Below are positions 23,655-36,213 of a stretch of DNA of 64,000 bases, in pieces. This stretch comes from Cryptomeria japonica (taxonomy: Eukaryota; Streptophyta; Pinopsida; Cupressales; Cupressaceae), in the NCBI RefSeq assembly GCF_030272615.1, contig NC_081413.1, forward strand, positions 187,702,669 through 187,766,668. Reading direction: 5' to 3'. Both the position numbers and the translations under genes were made by a program. The stretch's first letter is position 1. Every line of letters begins with the position of its first letter. The notes under the pieces were generated by a model. It did no database searches. It was not told where the DNA came from and was given only the letters and a program-made list of their open reading frames with translations.

Positions 23655-25137
23655 ATGGATGAAGAGAATCCTTTCTATCATCAATTTGGATCCACCAATA
23701 CTTAGAACAATGATGCCGATTATGAAATAATAGAAGAAATAATCAGAGGAGCACAAAAAGATCCAAAATTTGATAGATTATTGGAAAGAATCATTGAAGC
23801 AGATAAGGAAATATATTTTCTCATGTTAGCGCGTCAAGGGGCCAATTTGCCAAGTAATTTTGATATCACCAATATAAAACTAAGTGGAGAGATAAGTGAT
23901 GCTTGCAATAACTAACTCAAAGTGATACTCGCAATGAACAAACTTAGAGTGATACTCGCAATTAAAAAACTCAAAGTGACACTTGCAATGAACAAACTCA
24001 AAATGAGACTCATAACGAACGAATTCAAAATAACCATCGCAATGAAAGAATTCCAAATAACCAAGATGGTGAAGGAAGGAACAATGTTGATAATCTCCTT
24101 TTAGCTCTTATTCAACAGATTCAAGCACTCCAAACATAAGTGCAAGACTTAAAAGGGGGAACCACAAGAAGATATTCGCTACAAGAGATATGTCCTTATC
24201 CATTTGATAGAAATCTAAATATGATACCATTTCCTCCTGATTGCAAAATCCCTAAATATGACAAATACAATGGTAAGACTAATCCTCAAGATCACATTAG
24301 GGAATTTTGCACAAGACGTATGGAGTTCGCACACGAGGAAACTTATTTGATGAGACTATTCCCTAAGAGTTTAAGTAGACAAGAAATGGAGTGGTTTTCC
24401 AAGTTACCGCCTGGTATAAGAACATTTTCAGAATTGGTGGACAAATTTGTTTCCCAGTATTCATATAACATTCAACATGAGATTACTATGCTCGACCTAT
24501 GTAATACCAAGAAAAAGAATGGGGAACCTTTTATGACATTATTACAAAGGTGGAGAAGTTTGTTTGCACGATATTCTCGTCCTATTCCTGACAATAAAAA
24601 GATGGAAATTTTTATCGATAACTTGAACAATGAAATGAGTTATGCACTTAAAATGCAATGTCCTCCAAATTTTAATAAAATGCTTGAGAATGGGATCAAA
24701 ATTGAAGAAGCCTTAGTTAAGAAAAGATTGTTAAAGCTTCACAAAGAAGGAAATAATTCTTCCAACAATACTCATAATAACACTGATAAAATCAAATTTT
24801 GGAATAGAAATAGAAACATTGTGAACCCAAGCAACCCATATTCAACTTATCAATTCATACCTCGACAACCAATCAAGATAATAATAAACCAAGGTTACCC
24901 TTCATCAACTTTCATAGGAAATTCACACCTATTGGTGAACCAGTTGAATCATCATTAAAAATACTTCTGGTAAACAAATTAATTACATTACCAGAAGTGA
25001 GGGATTTTGAACCAAAGGTGAAACCTGCATGGTGGAATGACAATTATTTTTGCAAATATCATCGGAGTAAAGGACATCGGACTAATGATTGTCAATGCTT
25101 AAAGCATGTCATTCAAGACTTGATCGATAACTAGGTA
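23655..25137 (+). pseudogene. gag: gypsy C gag relic
   Basis: The likely start is ATG 23655. Stops occur near 23702 and at the frameshift around 23905-23915. Then comes a nine-residue tandem repeat (23915-24076), a stop near 24137, and a well-kept retrotransposon gag domain (24140-24760) containing FCTRRMEFAHEE and PKSLSRQEMEWF. A zinc-finger-like CKYHRSKGHRTNDC lies near 25052-25095, as in Tat-type gag. The protein would have formed the particle and bound RNA. A stop lies at 25135. Confidence 0.87.
23915..24076 (+). repeat. 27-base tandem repeat in gypsy C gag
   Basis: Six units of 27 bases, the first starting ACTCAAAGTGATACTCGCAA. In the downstream gag frame it encodes a nine-residue repeat, roughly TQSDTRNEQ. 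Units diverge toward the right. No copy exists elsewhere in the window. Confidence 0.85.
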
Positions 25138-25140
25138 ATA

Positions 25141-26262
25141 ATGGTAGATGGGCACACAACAAATAGATCACACACAACATTTAAAACTCCACTACCAAAC
25201 TATGAGAAGGGTGAGACATCAACAATTAGAGATAGCAAGGGGAAGGAAAAAGTGAATTATGCTCACACTTATGATAATGTGGTCAATGTCATTGTGGTCA
25301 AAGAAACATCTCAACCAGAACCTGTACATGCTATTACGTGCAGTAAATCTGAGGTCACATTAATGGGACCCACAACCAATGCACCCTCTACTTCTAGGCA
25401 ATACAACATGGTGGATCAATTATAGAAGACCCCTACACAAATCTCAATATTGGGACTTCTAAAAATATCACCCACGCATAAAGAAATCATAGAAAAGGCT
25501 CTAGTAGATACCATGGTCCTCAAAGACTTGGGTATTGATCAATTTCAAACCATGGTGGGATATCTTATAGTGCCTCATTTCTTATCCTTCACAGAAGATG
25601 ATGGCATGTCCTTGCAACATCCACATAATGCTCCTTTACATATCGAAGTCTTAATTCATAAAACCCATGTAAAATGTGTCTTAATAAATGGAGGAGATGG
25701 CCTAAATATTTGTTCATTAAGTCTTGTCCATGCATTAAGTTATTTTGAAGATGCAGTTGATCCTCACAAAAAGATAACAATCAAAGCCTATGATGAAGGA
25801 GAGCGTTCCTCCAAAGGGGTTGTAGTATTGCCAATCAGAGTTGGGCCTGCGCAAAAGGATACAGTATGTCAAGTGATGGACATTAATTTGTCTTATAACA
25901 CACTTATAGGTAGACCATGGATCCATGATATGAAAGCTATCCCTTCAACTTATCATTAGTGCCTCATGTTTCCTTACGATGGACAAGAAATCACCATTCC
26001 AACATATTCAAACCCATTTCAATATTGCAGTAACCTAAAGCCAATTCAAGAGACCATTGTTCTACATAATAGAGAATCATCCTCTTTTAATACACCACCT
26101 AAGAAAAAAGCATTTCCTTCAATCTTATCGAGCTTTGAGAAAAAAGATGCAATAGAAAGAAAAAGGGCTCAAGGAATATTCACTACCAGACCTACCAATC
26201 TCTCCAAGATCATAAGGCAAACCATCAAGTTAAAAACAACAACTTGTCTCAAAACCAATTAA
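25141..26262 (+). pseudogene. pol: gypsy C protease relic with lost catalytic Asp
   Basis: Frame 25450-25959 is a Tat-type retropepsin: the active site reads VLINGGDGLNICSL near 25678, where the family has DGG, so the catalytic Asp at 25687-25689 is Asn (G to A). The C-terminal flap and LIGRPWIHDM (about 25905) are clear. The preceding piece 25141-25425 is a linker. Stops lie near 25425 and 25957. The protein cannot process the polyprotein. Confidence 0.85.
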
Positions 26263-27480
26263 AATCCTAGATGGATCATTTGTCAAAGTTGGTACCTTAG
26301 CTGAAGAGACCGATGACAAGGATGTTTTACAATGGTTATACAAAGATGAGCCATAATCCCAACCAGAAGTCAATAATGTCAACATCCCAGTAGAGCAATA
26401 TGGAAAAGGGTATGTATCATGAGAAAGATGGGATACGGTGGCAGTGGTCTTGTGGGCTAAAGGAAAGAAGGTATTTCAGAACCAACACAACCTCCTTCAC
26501 AACTTCCTAAGGATAAATCAAGATTAGGTTATGGGCAAAATACCATAGATCCACAACAAGAAGGACCATCTCACAGTCAGCAAGAGGAAGAATATGAACA
26601 AGAAGAAGAAGAAGAACTCACCATTAAAAGGGAAGAAGAAGTTGCACGTAAAGGGAAGAAGAAGTTGCACGTAAACAACAAGAGGAAGTTATCTGCAAAC
26701 AACAACAACAACAAGCAGCTTGTAGGTAGTAGGAAGAAGCTACTCATAACCTTTATGAGCAAATATTTAGATTACAAGCCTCTAGTGAAACAGATTCCCA
26801 TGAATGGGAATGGGACTCCAATCAATCTGAACATTCCTCTGAAGAGTCATGTTATACAAAAGATGTAGACGTTGATATGGTCCACTCATATGTAGGGCAA
26901 ATGTTAGAGTATAGAACACTCAAATGGGAACTACTTGTTGAAGGTTATTCTAAGGAAAATAACATCTTAGACTTAGAAATAGTCATCAAAGACTTGGATT
27001 TTTCTATCATGACCCTTAATGCTCTTGAGATGCAACAATCTGATGACCCCTTACCATTAGTGTATCCTGAGCTTATTGACTAGGGCAATGAAATACCTAT
27101 TGAGATAGAAACATTCCTTGATGATCATGCCATTACCATATACCTCAATGCAGTCGAACCTAAAACAACTTCTACTAGTGAATACAGTAACACATCTTCT
27201 ACTCAAGGGGGTGCCAAATCTCTCAGTTACAAAAGTGAAAAGAAAAAAATAAATATCAGGTCAAATGTTGAAAACTAGTTAATGACAACATTAGATCAAG
27301 AAAAAGTATAAAGAAAGGACGTATCTGATGGTGACAACCTCCTTGAGGCGCCAGAGGATGGGAGATTTGACACCTTTCCTGAGTATTTCTAGGAAAGATC
27401 TTCAATACTAATTGAACAAACTGAAGCAGTCAACATTGGAACACTAGATCAGCCAAAGATTCTTCATCCAACAACATCAT
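26263..27480 (+). other. gypsy C linker between protease and RT, no domain recognised
   Basis: Broken frames rich in Glu and Lys (26577-26760 is AAGAAG-rich low complexity), plus a frame at 26877-27083 with acidic composition. Tat-type elements often have a poorly conserved linker here. No motif was identified. Confidence 0.5.
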
Positions 27481-28242
27481 TATCAGAACAAGAGAAACAT
27501 GACTATATGGCATTCTTCAAAGAAAGACAAGTCAATTTTGCATGGTCTATGCAGATATGCTAGGATTAGATCTGGATCTTGTCATGCATCACTTGAATGT
27601 TTCTCCTGGAGTCAAACCAGTGAAGCAAAAGCTAAGAAAGATGCATCCTCATATAGCTATATTGATGAAAGCAGAATTGAAGAAATTTCTAGACTTAGGA
27701 TTTATCAGACCAGAAGCATATCCATAATGGGTATCCAATATAGTTCCTATTTCTAAGCCAGACAAAAGTATCCAAGTATGCACAAATTTCAGAGATCTCA
27801 ATAAGGCATGCCCGAAGGATGATTTTACTTTACCTAATATAGATATCATTGTAGATTTGACATCTGGACATAAAATATTCTCTCTTGTGGATGGTTTATC
27901 AGGTTACAATCAAATCAAAATAGCTTTAGAAGATTTAGAGAAGACGGCCTTCACATGCCCATGGGGTACTTTCTGTTGGAATGTAATGCCTTTTGGACTC
28001 AAGAACGTAGGAGCTACCTACCAAAGGGAAATGATAATAATTTTTCATGATATGATGCATACCTTCATGGAAGATTATGTTGATGATCCATTGGCTAAGT
28101 CATATACTAGAGAAGCACATTTGGAAATCCTAGCAAAGATCTTTGACCACTTAGAGAAATACAAACTAAGGTTGAATCCAAAGAAATGTGCATTTGGTGT
28201 CCCATCTAGCAAACTTTTGGGATATATTGTTTTAGCATGAGG
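27481..28242 (+). pseudogene. pol: gypsy C reverse transcriptase relic
   Basis: A Ty3-gypsy RT read in one frame: KQKLRKMHP (about 27628), LKKFLDLGFI, a stop at 27725, NIVPISKPDKS, FRDLNKACPKDDF (about 27787), FSLVDGLSGYNQI (about 27881), MPFGLKNVGATYQR (about 27988) and the catalytic YVDD (about 28077). Both catalytic motifs survive. Lineage placement among Tat elements is supported by the second RNase H downstream. A stop at 28238 separates it from RNase H. Confidence 0.92.
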
Positions 28243-28905
28243 CATCAAAGTAGATTTAGACAAAGTTAATGCAATCATGGAAATGGAATCACCCAAAAAC
28301 ATCAGTCAGCTAAGATCGCTTCAAGGAAGACTTCAGTCCATTAGAAGGTTCATATCCCAACTAGTTTATAGATGTCATCCTTTCACACATCTGTTGCACA
28401 AAAATATTCCATTCAAATGTGATGACACTTGTGAAGAAAGTTTTAATGCAATAAAAGAATATCTAATGAACCCACCAATCCTAATGTCACCGATTGAAGG
28501 CAAGCCATTACTACTTTATATATCAGCCACTAATGTATTGTTAGAAGCTCTATTAGCACAATTGGATCATGAAGATTAAGAACGAGCTATTTACTACATT
28601 AGCAGGAACTTGGTCAGATATGAGCTCAACTATTCATCTATTCCGAAGGCATGCTTAGTAGTGGAGTTTGCATCCCAAAAAATGAGACACTGTATGTTAA
28701 ATCATTCAGTAAAGTTGATAGCCAAAATTGATCCACTGAAATATCTTCTTAGCAAGGAAGCCTTAATAGGTAGATTGGAAAAATGGGCAATGATCCTAAG
28801 TGAATTTGACATTGAATACATTGACAGAAAAGCAATAAAAGGATAAGTGATCGTTGACCAATTAACAAAAGAACCACTCCAGAATGATCATATAATACAG
28901 GTTGA
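28243..28905 (+). pseudogene. pol: gypsy C first RNase H relic
   Basis: The RT connection and RNase H follow in frame: LRSLQGRLQSIRRFI (about 28315), PLLLYISATN (about 28505, where the usual first Asp is Ser or absent), a stop at 28577, then YELNYSSIPKACL, FASQKMRHCM and a stop near 28844. In dual RNase H elements this copy is often degenerate, which fits here. Confidence 0.82.
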
Positions 28906-28939
28906 ATTTCTAGATACTAATGTACTCACAGTCACTAAG

Positions 28940-29449
28940 CATATATGGAAATTGTATTTTGATGGTTCTTATACACATCATGGATCAGGGGAGGCTTGCT
29001 ATTTATCACACCTCAATGTCACACCATCCCAAAAGCATACAAACTGGCTTTCCCTTGCACCAACAATATGGAAAAATATGAGGCATTAGTAATAGGAATC
29101 AAGATGGCTTTAGAATGGAATATCACACATTTGCAAGTTTTTGGAGATTCCCAACTAGTCATCAATCAAGTCAATGATGAGTATCAAACCAAAGATGAAA
29201 AGCTTATGCCTTACAAGAATATTATGGATGATTTTAGAAAGTACTTTTGAGAAGATCTTGAGGAATGACAACAAAGAAGTTGATGCCATGGCTACAATTG
29301 CCTCTTTATTTCAAACACAAGAAAATCAAGATCGTTACGAATTCTTGGTGGAAGAATTGTTTCGCCCTGCCTATGACTGTCGTGATTCCCAAATCATATG
29401 TCACCTAGTAGAACCCAATTCCTCTTGTTATGGACAAGTTTATACCTAA
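28940..29449 (+). pseudogene. pol: gypsy C second (additional) RNase H relic
   Basis: WKLYFDGSYTHHGSG (about 28945), then after a frameshift near 28995-29040 MEKYEALVIGIKMALEW (about 29067), LQVFGDSQLVINQVN (about 29132) and EVDAMATIASL (about 29278) give the Asp, Glu, Asp and Asp positions of an RNase HI fold. This extra domain between the first RNase H and integrase is characteristic of Tat-lineage plant gypsy elements. A second frameshift lies near 29250. Confidence 0.87.
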
Positions 29450-29537
29450 TTGAAATATGGTACCTACTACCCTTCTTCTTGACCTATCAAATAATCAAAA
29501 ATGAAATTTCATTTCACAATCCGCTCGTTACACCATT

Positions 29538-30644
29538 GTGGTGGATACTTTATATAGACGAGGTCTAGCTAGAACTCTCCTCGAATGTCTTGATCAAGAA
29601 GAATCTGAGAAGGCTTTAACTAAAGTTTATAATGGTATTTTTGGTACTCATTCAAGTGGTCTTACTCTTTCGAAGAAACTCATACGACTGGGTTACTATT
29701 GGCCTACTGTGGAAAGGGATTCTTTTCAATTCGCCAAAAAGTGCAAACAATGTCAAATTCACGATGATCTCATACATGCACTAGCATAGGAGCTTCATAC
29801 TCTGGCAACATCATGGCCATTTTATCAATGGGGCTTGAACCTAGTAGGGAAAATCCATCCACCTTCCTTAGACGGTCAGAAGTTCATACTCACAGCTATA
29901 GAGTATTTCATGAAGTGGATTGAAGCAATGCCCCTCACTAATATCACAGGAAAGAAAATTGTTGCATTCATCTTGAACTATATCATATGTCACTATGGTA
30001 TCCCTATGACCATTATCACTGATAACAGACAGCCATTCAAAAATAAAGATATAAGAGAGCTCTGTGAAAAGTTCCAGATCCAGCACAGGTTTTCCACACC
30101 GTATTACCTGCAAGGAAATGGTTAGGCAAAAGCATCAAACAAAACAATCTTAAAAATCTTGAAGAAGACAGTTAATGATGTTGGCAAAGACTGGCATGTT
30201 CAACTGAATCCTGCTCTATGGGCATATCAAACTAGTATCTACACCCTGACAGGTGCTACACCATATTCTCTTGTCTATGGGTTTGAAGCAATAATACTAG
30301 TGGAGGTTGAAATACCATCTCTCTCTGTGTCACTGAAAGGTCTCATTCCACATGAGGAATAATGGGTGTCTAGGCTACAAGAACTTGAATTGCTACAAGA
30401 GCGCAAGCAAAATGGTGTTGATCATTTGAGAGTCTACCAACAAAGGATTTCACATAGCTATAATCATAAGGTCAAATCTAGAATATTTCAAGTTGGTGAT
30501 CTTGTTCTTAATGAGAATACACGCAATCAACAGGACCATGAAAAGAAAGGGAGGTTTGAGCCAAATTTGTTAGGTCCTTTTGTTGTCAAAACTGCATATG
30601 GATCTAGCACTTATCAGTTATCAACACCAGAAGGATCAGCTTGA
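29538..30644 (+). pseudogene. pol: gypsy C integrase relic, catalytic Asp and Glu lost
   Basis: The zinc-binding part includes GTHSSGLTLSKKL and CKQCQIH (about 29742). In the core, the first catalytic position reads GLNLVG with AAC at 29838-29840 (Asp to Asn), the second is ITDNRQPFKN (Asp kept), and the third reads G-stop-AKASN with stop at 30123-30125 and AAA at 30129-30131 (Glu to Lys). All three changes are C-to-T or G-to-A compatible. The C-terminal GPFVVK...YQL domain ends near 30640. Stops also lie at 29787 and 30360. Confidence 0.88.
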
Positions 30645-32261
30645 GGAACCCATCAATAGCTTTCATTTGAAAAAAATTTATACCTAAAAGCAGAAAATAA
30701 AAAATAAATAAAAACCAAAAAACCAAAAAATAAAAAAAAAATGAAAAAGAGAAAAATACAAAAAAAACCAAAACAAATGGTGAAAACTTGGAAACAGACG
30801 CCATTTGTTAGCTAGCTTCTTCATCTATTTGGTCACTTTTCTTTCATCCATCCATCGCCATTGTACATATCTGCAATAAAGCCTTTTGTATTTAACCATG
30901 CCTCATTTGTAAATCCCACCATGGTTTGGAACATTGTATATACCGATGTGTTTCTAGACTGGGGGCAAAATCCTGAACTCAGTCGGTAATAATCTACTTT
31001 GAGCTTAAATGCATCAGACAAGCAACAGTTAGGCAACATTAGTCACATGCAAAGATTGAGGTATCTAACATTGAACATAAGTATCAAAATCCAACTTACA
31101 TCAAAACAAACACCAAATCAATGGATGATATAATCTAAATCACATCTGAAACACTTTAGTTTGAATGTCAATTGTTGTCTTTTGATTTTTGTTATCATGC
31201 TTCCTAAGTGACTCAAGGATGTCTTGTACTAGAGAAACGAGGATGGAGCATGATCTTTTCTTTGCCTACTGCCTATTAGTTAATCATTATTACTGTGCAA
31301 ATTTGTCACATGACATGATCAATCAAATATCATTGATGACATTTCAGGTTTGCATAGGAGGATGATTAACTTTTGTCTGTTTGCACGCAAGCAACACTCG
31401 GGTCATCTTGGTCCATTATACCTTTATGCTTGTGTTAACTTGAAGTATCAAAATCTAAGTAATCGGTGCTCAGGTCATCATGGTTCAATTATACCATCGA
31501 TGTTTGCACTCGTTTACCACATTTTAAAGGCTCAATGATGATAAAAAGTATGATCAAAGTGATCAGTCTAATGATAACATGGCATCACTTACATACTTGC
31601 ATATTTAGATTAGATTGTATGCTTCATTCAAGGTGCATAAGGGATCAAATCTCATTTTCCAAAGGCTGAGGTCAAGTGGTTTTATCTCTCTTATTAAGTG
31701 ATTGAGTACATTGGACATCAACAAAAATAAATAATTCATGCATCATGCATTTTAGGTCATACATGTCTTTTGCATTGCATTTCATCAGCGTACATTAGTT
31801 AATTCATACATTTCATATTGCATATCATTGTCATAGAGTCATTTTCATTTCATCAAAAATCCTAAAAACAACAAAAAGAAAGCATATCATATAGTTAGAA
31901 TCTCATACCATCACATATGAATCACATAGTACATAAAATCATTCATAAAATATCATTACATAAATCATTATTGCACCATAGAATCATAACATCATGTAAT
32001 ATTCATCGCATGTAGAACCATTGCTTCATTATTGCATCATATAATTATGGCACCTTTCATTTTAAAGAGTATAAACATATCTCAAATAGGATCCATCATG
32101 CATTGTATCCAATCATCAATAAATCGACATAATCATATAGGCATATACCATGTAAATGATGCATCATCATATAGAAATCATACATCCATCATCTAGAATC
32201 CATAATAATATAGAACCTAAGACATACATCATGTAAAGAGCTACATACATCTAATAGATAC
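30645..32261 (+). other. gypsy C 3' region, no gene recognised
   Basis: AT-rich sequence after integrase, with an A-rich tract at 30690-30780 and short open frames without recognisable motifs. A long 3' region is typical of Tat-type elements, some of which carry an extra ORF there. None could be supported here on either strand. Confidence 0.5.
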
Positions 32262-33446
32262 TGTATACACATAAAAATGGCTATGAGCAATTAAATAAAT
32301 ATTTTATATTTATTTAATAATTATTCTTCTATTAAATAGTTAATTTGAAAGATTAATTTATTTAATTTATTTTCATGTCTTTCTATTAATTAATATTTTA
32401 TTAATTAATTCATCTATCATATTCTTCTAATTAATTAAATATCTAATATTTAATTATTCTTTTAACCAAGTTAATTAAATATCTAATATTTAATTATCTC
32501 CTCCAAGCAATTAAATATCTAATATTTAATGGTTATTCTCCTATCCTATAGTCTCAAATATTAAATAATTTCTTCAATTATTCAATCTTTCTTTTCCAAC
32601 TCACCCTCCATCTCCACTTAATCTTCCCTTTGCCAACTCATCAAACATGTGGCTAAGGAAATTAATATTTCTTAAATATTAATTCATCATTTATCTTCAA
32701 CCTCCAAATTCAATGAATATTGTGTACGTACACATATTTCATAACCATCTCCTATATTCTCTCCAACACTCCCTACATCTTAGAAAGGACTTGAGTCCAC
32801 TTGTCCTATCATGCCTAAATCTTCTCTAACCATCCCTAGATTCCCTTAGTCAACAACCCAGTCAAGGTGAGATGAGTGACACTTGTCTTCTCCTTCCCCC
32901 TTTCTCTCAACCTTCACCTTTGCTCACAGTCATCCAAATTTGCAGATCTGATCATGACCATTGATCTAAGCCACATCATCTCATCCTCTCAAGGTCTATA
33001 AAATCAAGAGCTTCAGTTGAGAGAGAGTTAGACTTCAAGAGACTTCAAGTGCATTTTCAAGCAAATCATTTGTAAAACTTATGCATCCCTGAGTTTTAAT
33101 TTTGAAGCAAAATAGCAAATAGCATTTTTAGTATAATCATTTTAGCATAATCATGTAGTATTGCATATCATAGCATTTGTGAACTATCAGTTATCAGTCC
33201 ATTCTTCATATGCCATCTTACAAGCTATCAGTGCATTGTCTGAGAGCACACCATCTGCAACCAGGAACAGTGGAGTTAGGACACTATGAGACATAAAACA
33301 TGAAGGTAATATTAGTATTTTTATTTCATATGTATTTCATGTAGTTTCATTGGTTGAGTTTGGATTTCTTGTAGCATTTCCATTGGTATTTTGTAAAACT
33401 AACTTGTTGCAGGTAACATTCTGAGGATGAAATTCAAGTCGACACA
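32262..33446 (+). mobile_element. Probable solo LTR of a related gypsy family
   Basis: It starts TGTATACACATAAAAATGG, closely like LTR C (TGTATACACTAAAAATCGG), and shares the same layout: AT-rich head, C-rich middle, TATA-like CTATAAAATCAAGAG near 32998, and a tail ending CGACACA. Flanks read GATAC (32257-32261) and AATAC (33447-33451), four of five identical. No internal domains are present. It lies in the 3' region of gypsy C. Confidence 0.5.
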
Positions 33447-33451
33447 AATAC

Positions 33452-34411
33452 AAGACATCATCATAAAGTAAGTAGAATGCATCCATCATATAGAAAATAA
33501 GCTACATTGTAAGCTGCATCTCATATAATTAAAAAAGAATCAATATCCAATGTACAATGATATCACAAAAATATTAGAGATACATCACAAAAATGAATCA
33601 TAGGAATTATCAATGTCTCATCACAAAGTGTATACATCACAATCAAAATGTGTGATATCTTAGTATATCAAGAGGGCTAATGCATTGAACTCTTGTTATA
33701 TCACCTCTTTGCTAAAGTTGTCGACAAACCTTGATTAATCATATACTAGGGCATATTGATTAGCGAGGATAGTCCACATCTATCAATCAAATCGATCTCT
33801 TCTTATGTCAAGCATGGTATCAAATTGATGGGTCTTCAGGAACCACTCCTAAGACTGGAGAACACCAAGTTTTCCTGCAATCATATCAAATCAATCTATC
33901 AGTTTTGATTATCAATCTATCAATCAATCAATAAATCAACCTAATTAGCTCAAATGAGATTCAATCAATCTCATTGATCTTTCATCATCGACTCTCATTC
34001 ATCATGAGGTCGCTTTTATCTATCCTATCGACCTATTATCATCGCTGATCAAAATCCATCAAACAGGTGACCGAAAAATCAGATTTTTATCAATCTGGTA
34101 TAAAAACACCAATCTCTCTCATCAAAACGCAAAAATCACACAAGCTGGGGCAATGATCAAAATTTATCTTTTATCGGGAGATCATTCGAAAAATTAAAAA
34201 ATCCCTAAAAATTAAAAAATCATTTAAAATTTCAAAAATCACGAAAAATCTTAAACATTCAAAATTTTCTAATTTATCTCCCAAGGGGGCATCCTCACAT
34301 CCATCATCTATCAATCAATGTCTGCGGCATCTTACGAACCAAATCAGTAGCAGCAAGCAATTTTTCTTTGAACCGACAAGTTATCACACATCACTTCAAA
34401 GAGGAGCAAAA
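33452..34411 (+). other. gypsy C 3' end with polypurine tract
   Basis: AT-rich, rich in ATCAATC strings, no coding signal. It ends in a purine-rich AAAGAGGAGCAAAA at 34398-34411, directly before the right LTR, which is the likely polypurine tract. Confidence 0.65.
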
Positions 34412-35412
34412 TGTATACACTAAAAATCGGTCTGGAGAATCGAATTAATTAAATAGGAAAAATATCTAATTGATGACCTTTATTCTTCTACTATATAAAT
34501 GAATTAAATAATTTGTTTATATAGTTCATTTTCTTAATTCATCCCACCAAAATCAGTTTCTTCTATTTCCTAATTAAATAAATGAATTTGGTTAATTTGT
34601 TTATTTAATTATTCCCTCCCCATTAAATTTGAATTCTAAATTCAAATTTAAGCATGTGTCCTAACTCCTAACCACTCCCTAGCCTAACCTTCTTCTAATC
34701 AACCCCTACCTAACCACGGGCTAGCTAATCCTATCCCTTCCAACCTCTTATCCTAACCATTTTTGGAGTGTCCACCCTCTCTTGGAGACACATGGCATTT
34801 ATACCACATGTCTCTCATATCCATGCCACTTGCCCCCTTTTTTGGCATATGGTTGGAGATTCTTTGCCACTTGTCTCCTTAGGAATGATAAGTATCCATC
34901 TCCTCAACCTCCTTCTAAATTCTTCAATCTCAACCTTCGATTTATCCAAACTTAATCTACACCGTTGATTCTTGCCACCTCTCCTCTAGTCATGAAAATC
35001 CTATAAATACCCCCCTCTTTTGGCTATGATAAAAACCCTTACCATCATTATTAGCATTCTATCAGCATTTTTAGCAATCATAGCATAGTTATCATAGCAA
35101 TAGAGTAGTATTGGCATCATTTAATGGCTTTCATTAGTAGCTTAATCATCATAATGTAGATTTGCATAGAAATAGATTAGATTTTGCATCTTAGCTTGCA
35201 TATCAATGCCCATTTCTTAGTTTGTCTCTTTGTCAAAGATCATGCATCTGAGAGCCACCAAATGAACCGGCAAAGTCCTCAAGACTAGGGAGCGATGAGA
35301 TAGCATTAGGGAGTGTTTTAATTCTCTTTTTTTTTTCCTCAATTTAATGTTTCATTGTGTATGTGTGTTTTATATATTTATTAATGGATTAATCACAATA
35401 ATTTTGCACACG
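34412..35412 (+). repeat. Right LTR of gypsy C
   Basis: About 1001 bases, TGTATACAC to GCACACG, followed by the duplication CACTC. A TATA-like CCTATAAATACCCC lies near 35000-35013; the left LTR has CCTATTAATACCCC at the same place, so its box is changed. Confidence 0.92.
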
Positions 35413-35417
35413 CACTC

Positions 35418-36210
35418 TATTTCTGCATTGACTGGCCATATGACCAAAATTATTGCAAACAAAACAATTACCATTGAACTTATGAGCATTAGGTTGCCTT
35501 ATCGGAGGCCTTCTTGAATTGTTCTTCTGTTGTGCTGATTTGGTATTGCCATGACCACATCCAAAGCTTTCACCTTTCTCAAATCCAAGACCTCTCTTGT
35601 CATCTTCATCCTTCTGGCTTTCAATCATCTCATCAAGTTTGGTTGAGCTAATCTTGAACTTCTCCTTGTACTCATTTGCAGCTTCAAGGTCAAATTTAAG
35701 AAGGAGGATCTCCTTTCCAAGTTGTTCCTTGGTTTCATGCAATTCATGCTTCAAGTGGTCATTCTCATATTCAAGTCTACAACATTCTTCGGTTTTATCT
35801 TTTAGGGACTAATTTAGTCTTTCTTCATTCATCTTTCTTGCTTCAATCTCCTTTGTCAATTTCATCACAATAGATTCCATCTCATTCTTTTGAACTGCAT
35901 TATCTCTAGCAAGCTTCTCACACTCTTATATCTTCTCTTTCAAGGCTTCATCATCAATGCTTTGACTTTCTTTCTGCCTTAGCTAATCAAAAAGTTCCTT
36001 TCTATTTTGCCTAGACTTGTTCAACTGATCATTGAATAGTGATTGGATGAAATTCTCAACATCATTCAAATTCCCTTTCAATTCCCAAACTTGAGCTTTA
36101 GACTAATCAAGATCATCAAGTGCAACAATAAGCTGATGTTTCAGACTACCAGACTCCATTAACATAACTTCCTGGACCTCCCTCAAGCTGTTACACTCTT
36201 TTTGAGGAAC
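35418..36210 (-). pseudogene. gag: D gag N-terminal part: coiled coil and first zinc knuckle
   Basis: Read leftward from the primer site, the frame predicts a long helical, Glu/Lys/Leu-rich coiled coil with stops near 36105, 35985, 35928 and 35812. Then comes the motif KLDEMIESQK...GLGFEKGE (about 35640-35570) and the knuckle CFVCNNFGHMASQC (about 35465-35425). The coding then meets gypsy C at 35417 and resumes at 12084. The KLDEMI...GLGF stretch also has a counterpart in element E (KLEQKLES...GLGY), so D and E gags are related. Confidence 0.85.
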
Positions 36211-36213
36211 TAG

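Larger units (their letters stand above)
12085..35412 (+). mobile_element. Ty3-gypsy element C, Tat-type, with nested insertions
   Basis: LTRs lie at 12085-13073 and 34412-35412, with CACTC repeated outside (12080-12084 and 35413-35417). Internal order is primer site, long leader with 21-base repeats, gag, protease, RT, RNase H, a second RNase H, integrase and a long 3' region. Integrase after RT is the gypsy order, and a second RNase H points to the Tat lineage. Copia F occupies 16138-23318 of the leader. Without F the element is about 16 kb. It is inactive: many stops, and catalytic residues lost in protease and integrase. Confidence 0.92.

Noticed and set aside
24140-24958. A host gene for a 272-residue protein
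   Set aside because: The motifs are those of a gypsy gag and it is followed by protease and RT of the same element.
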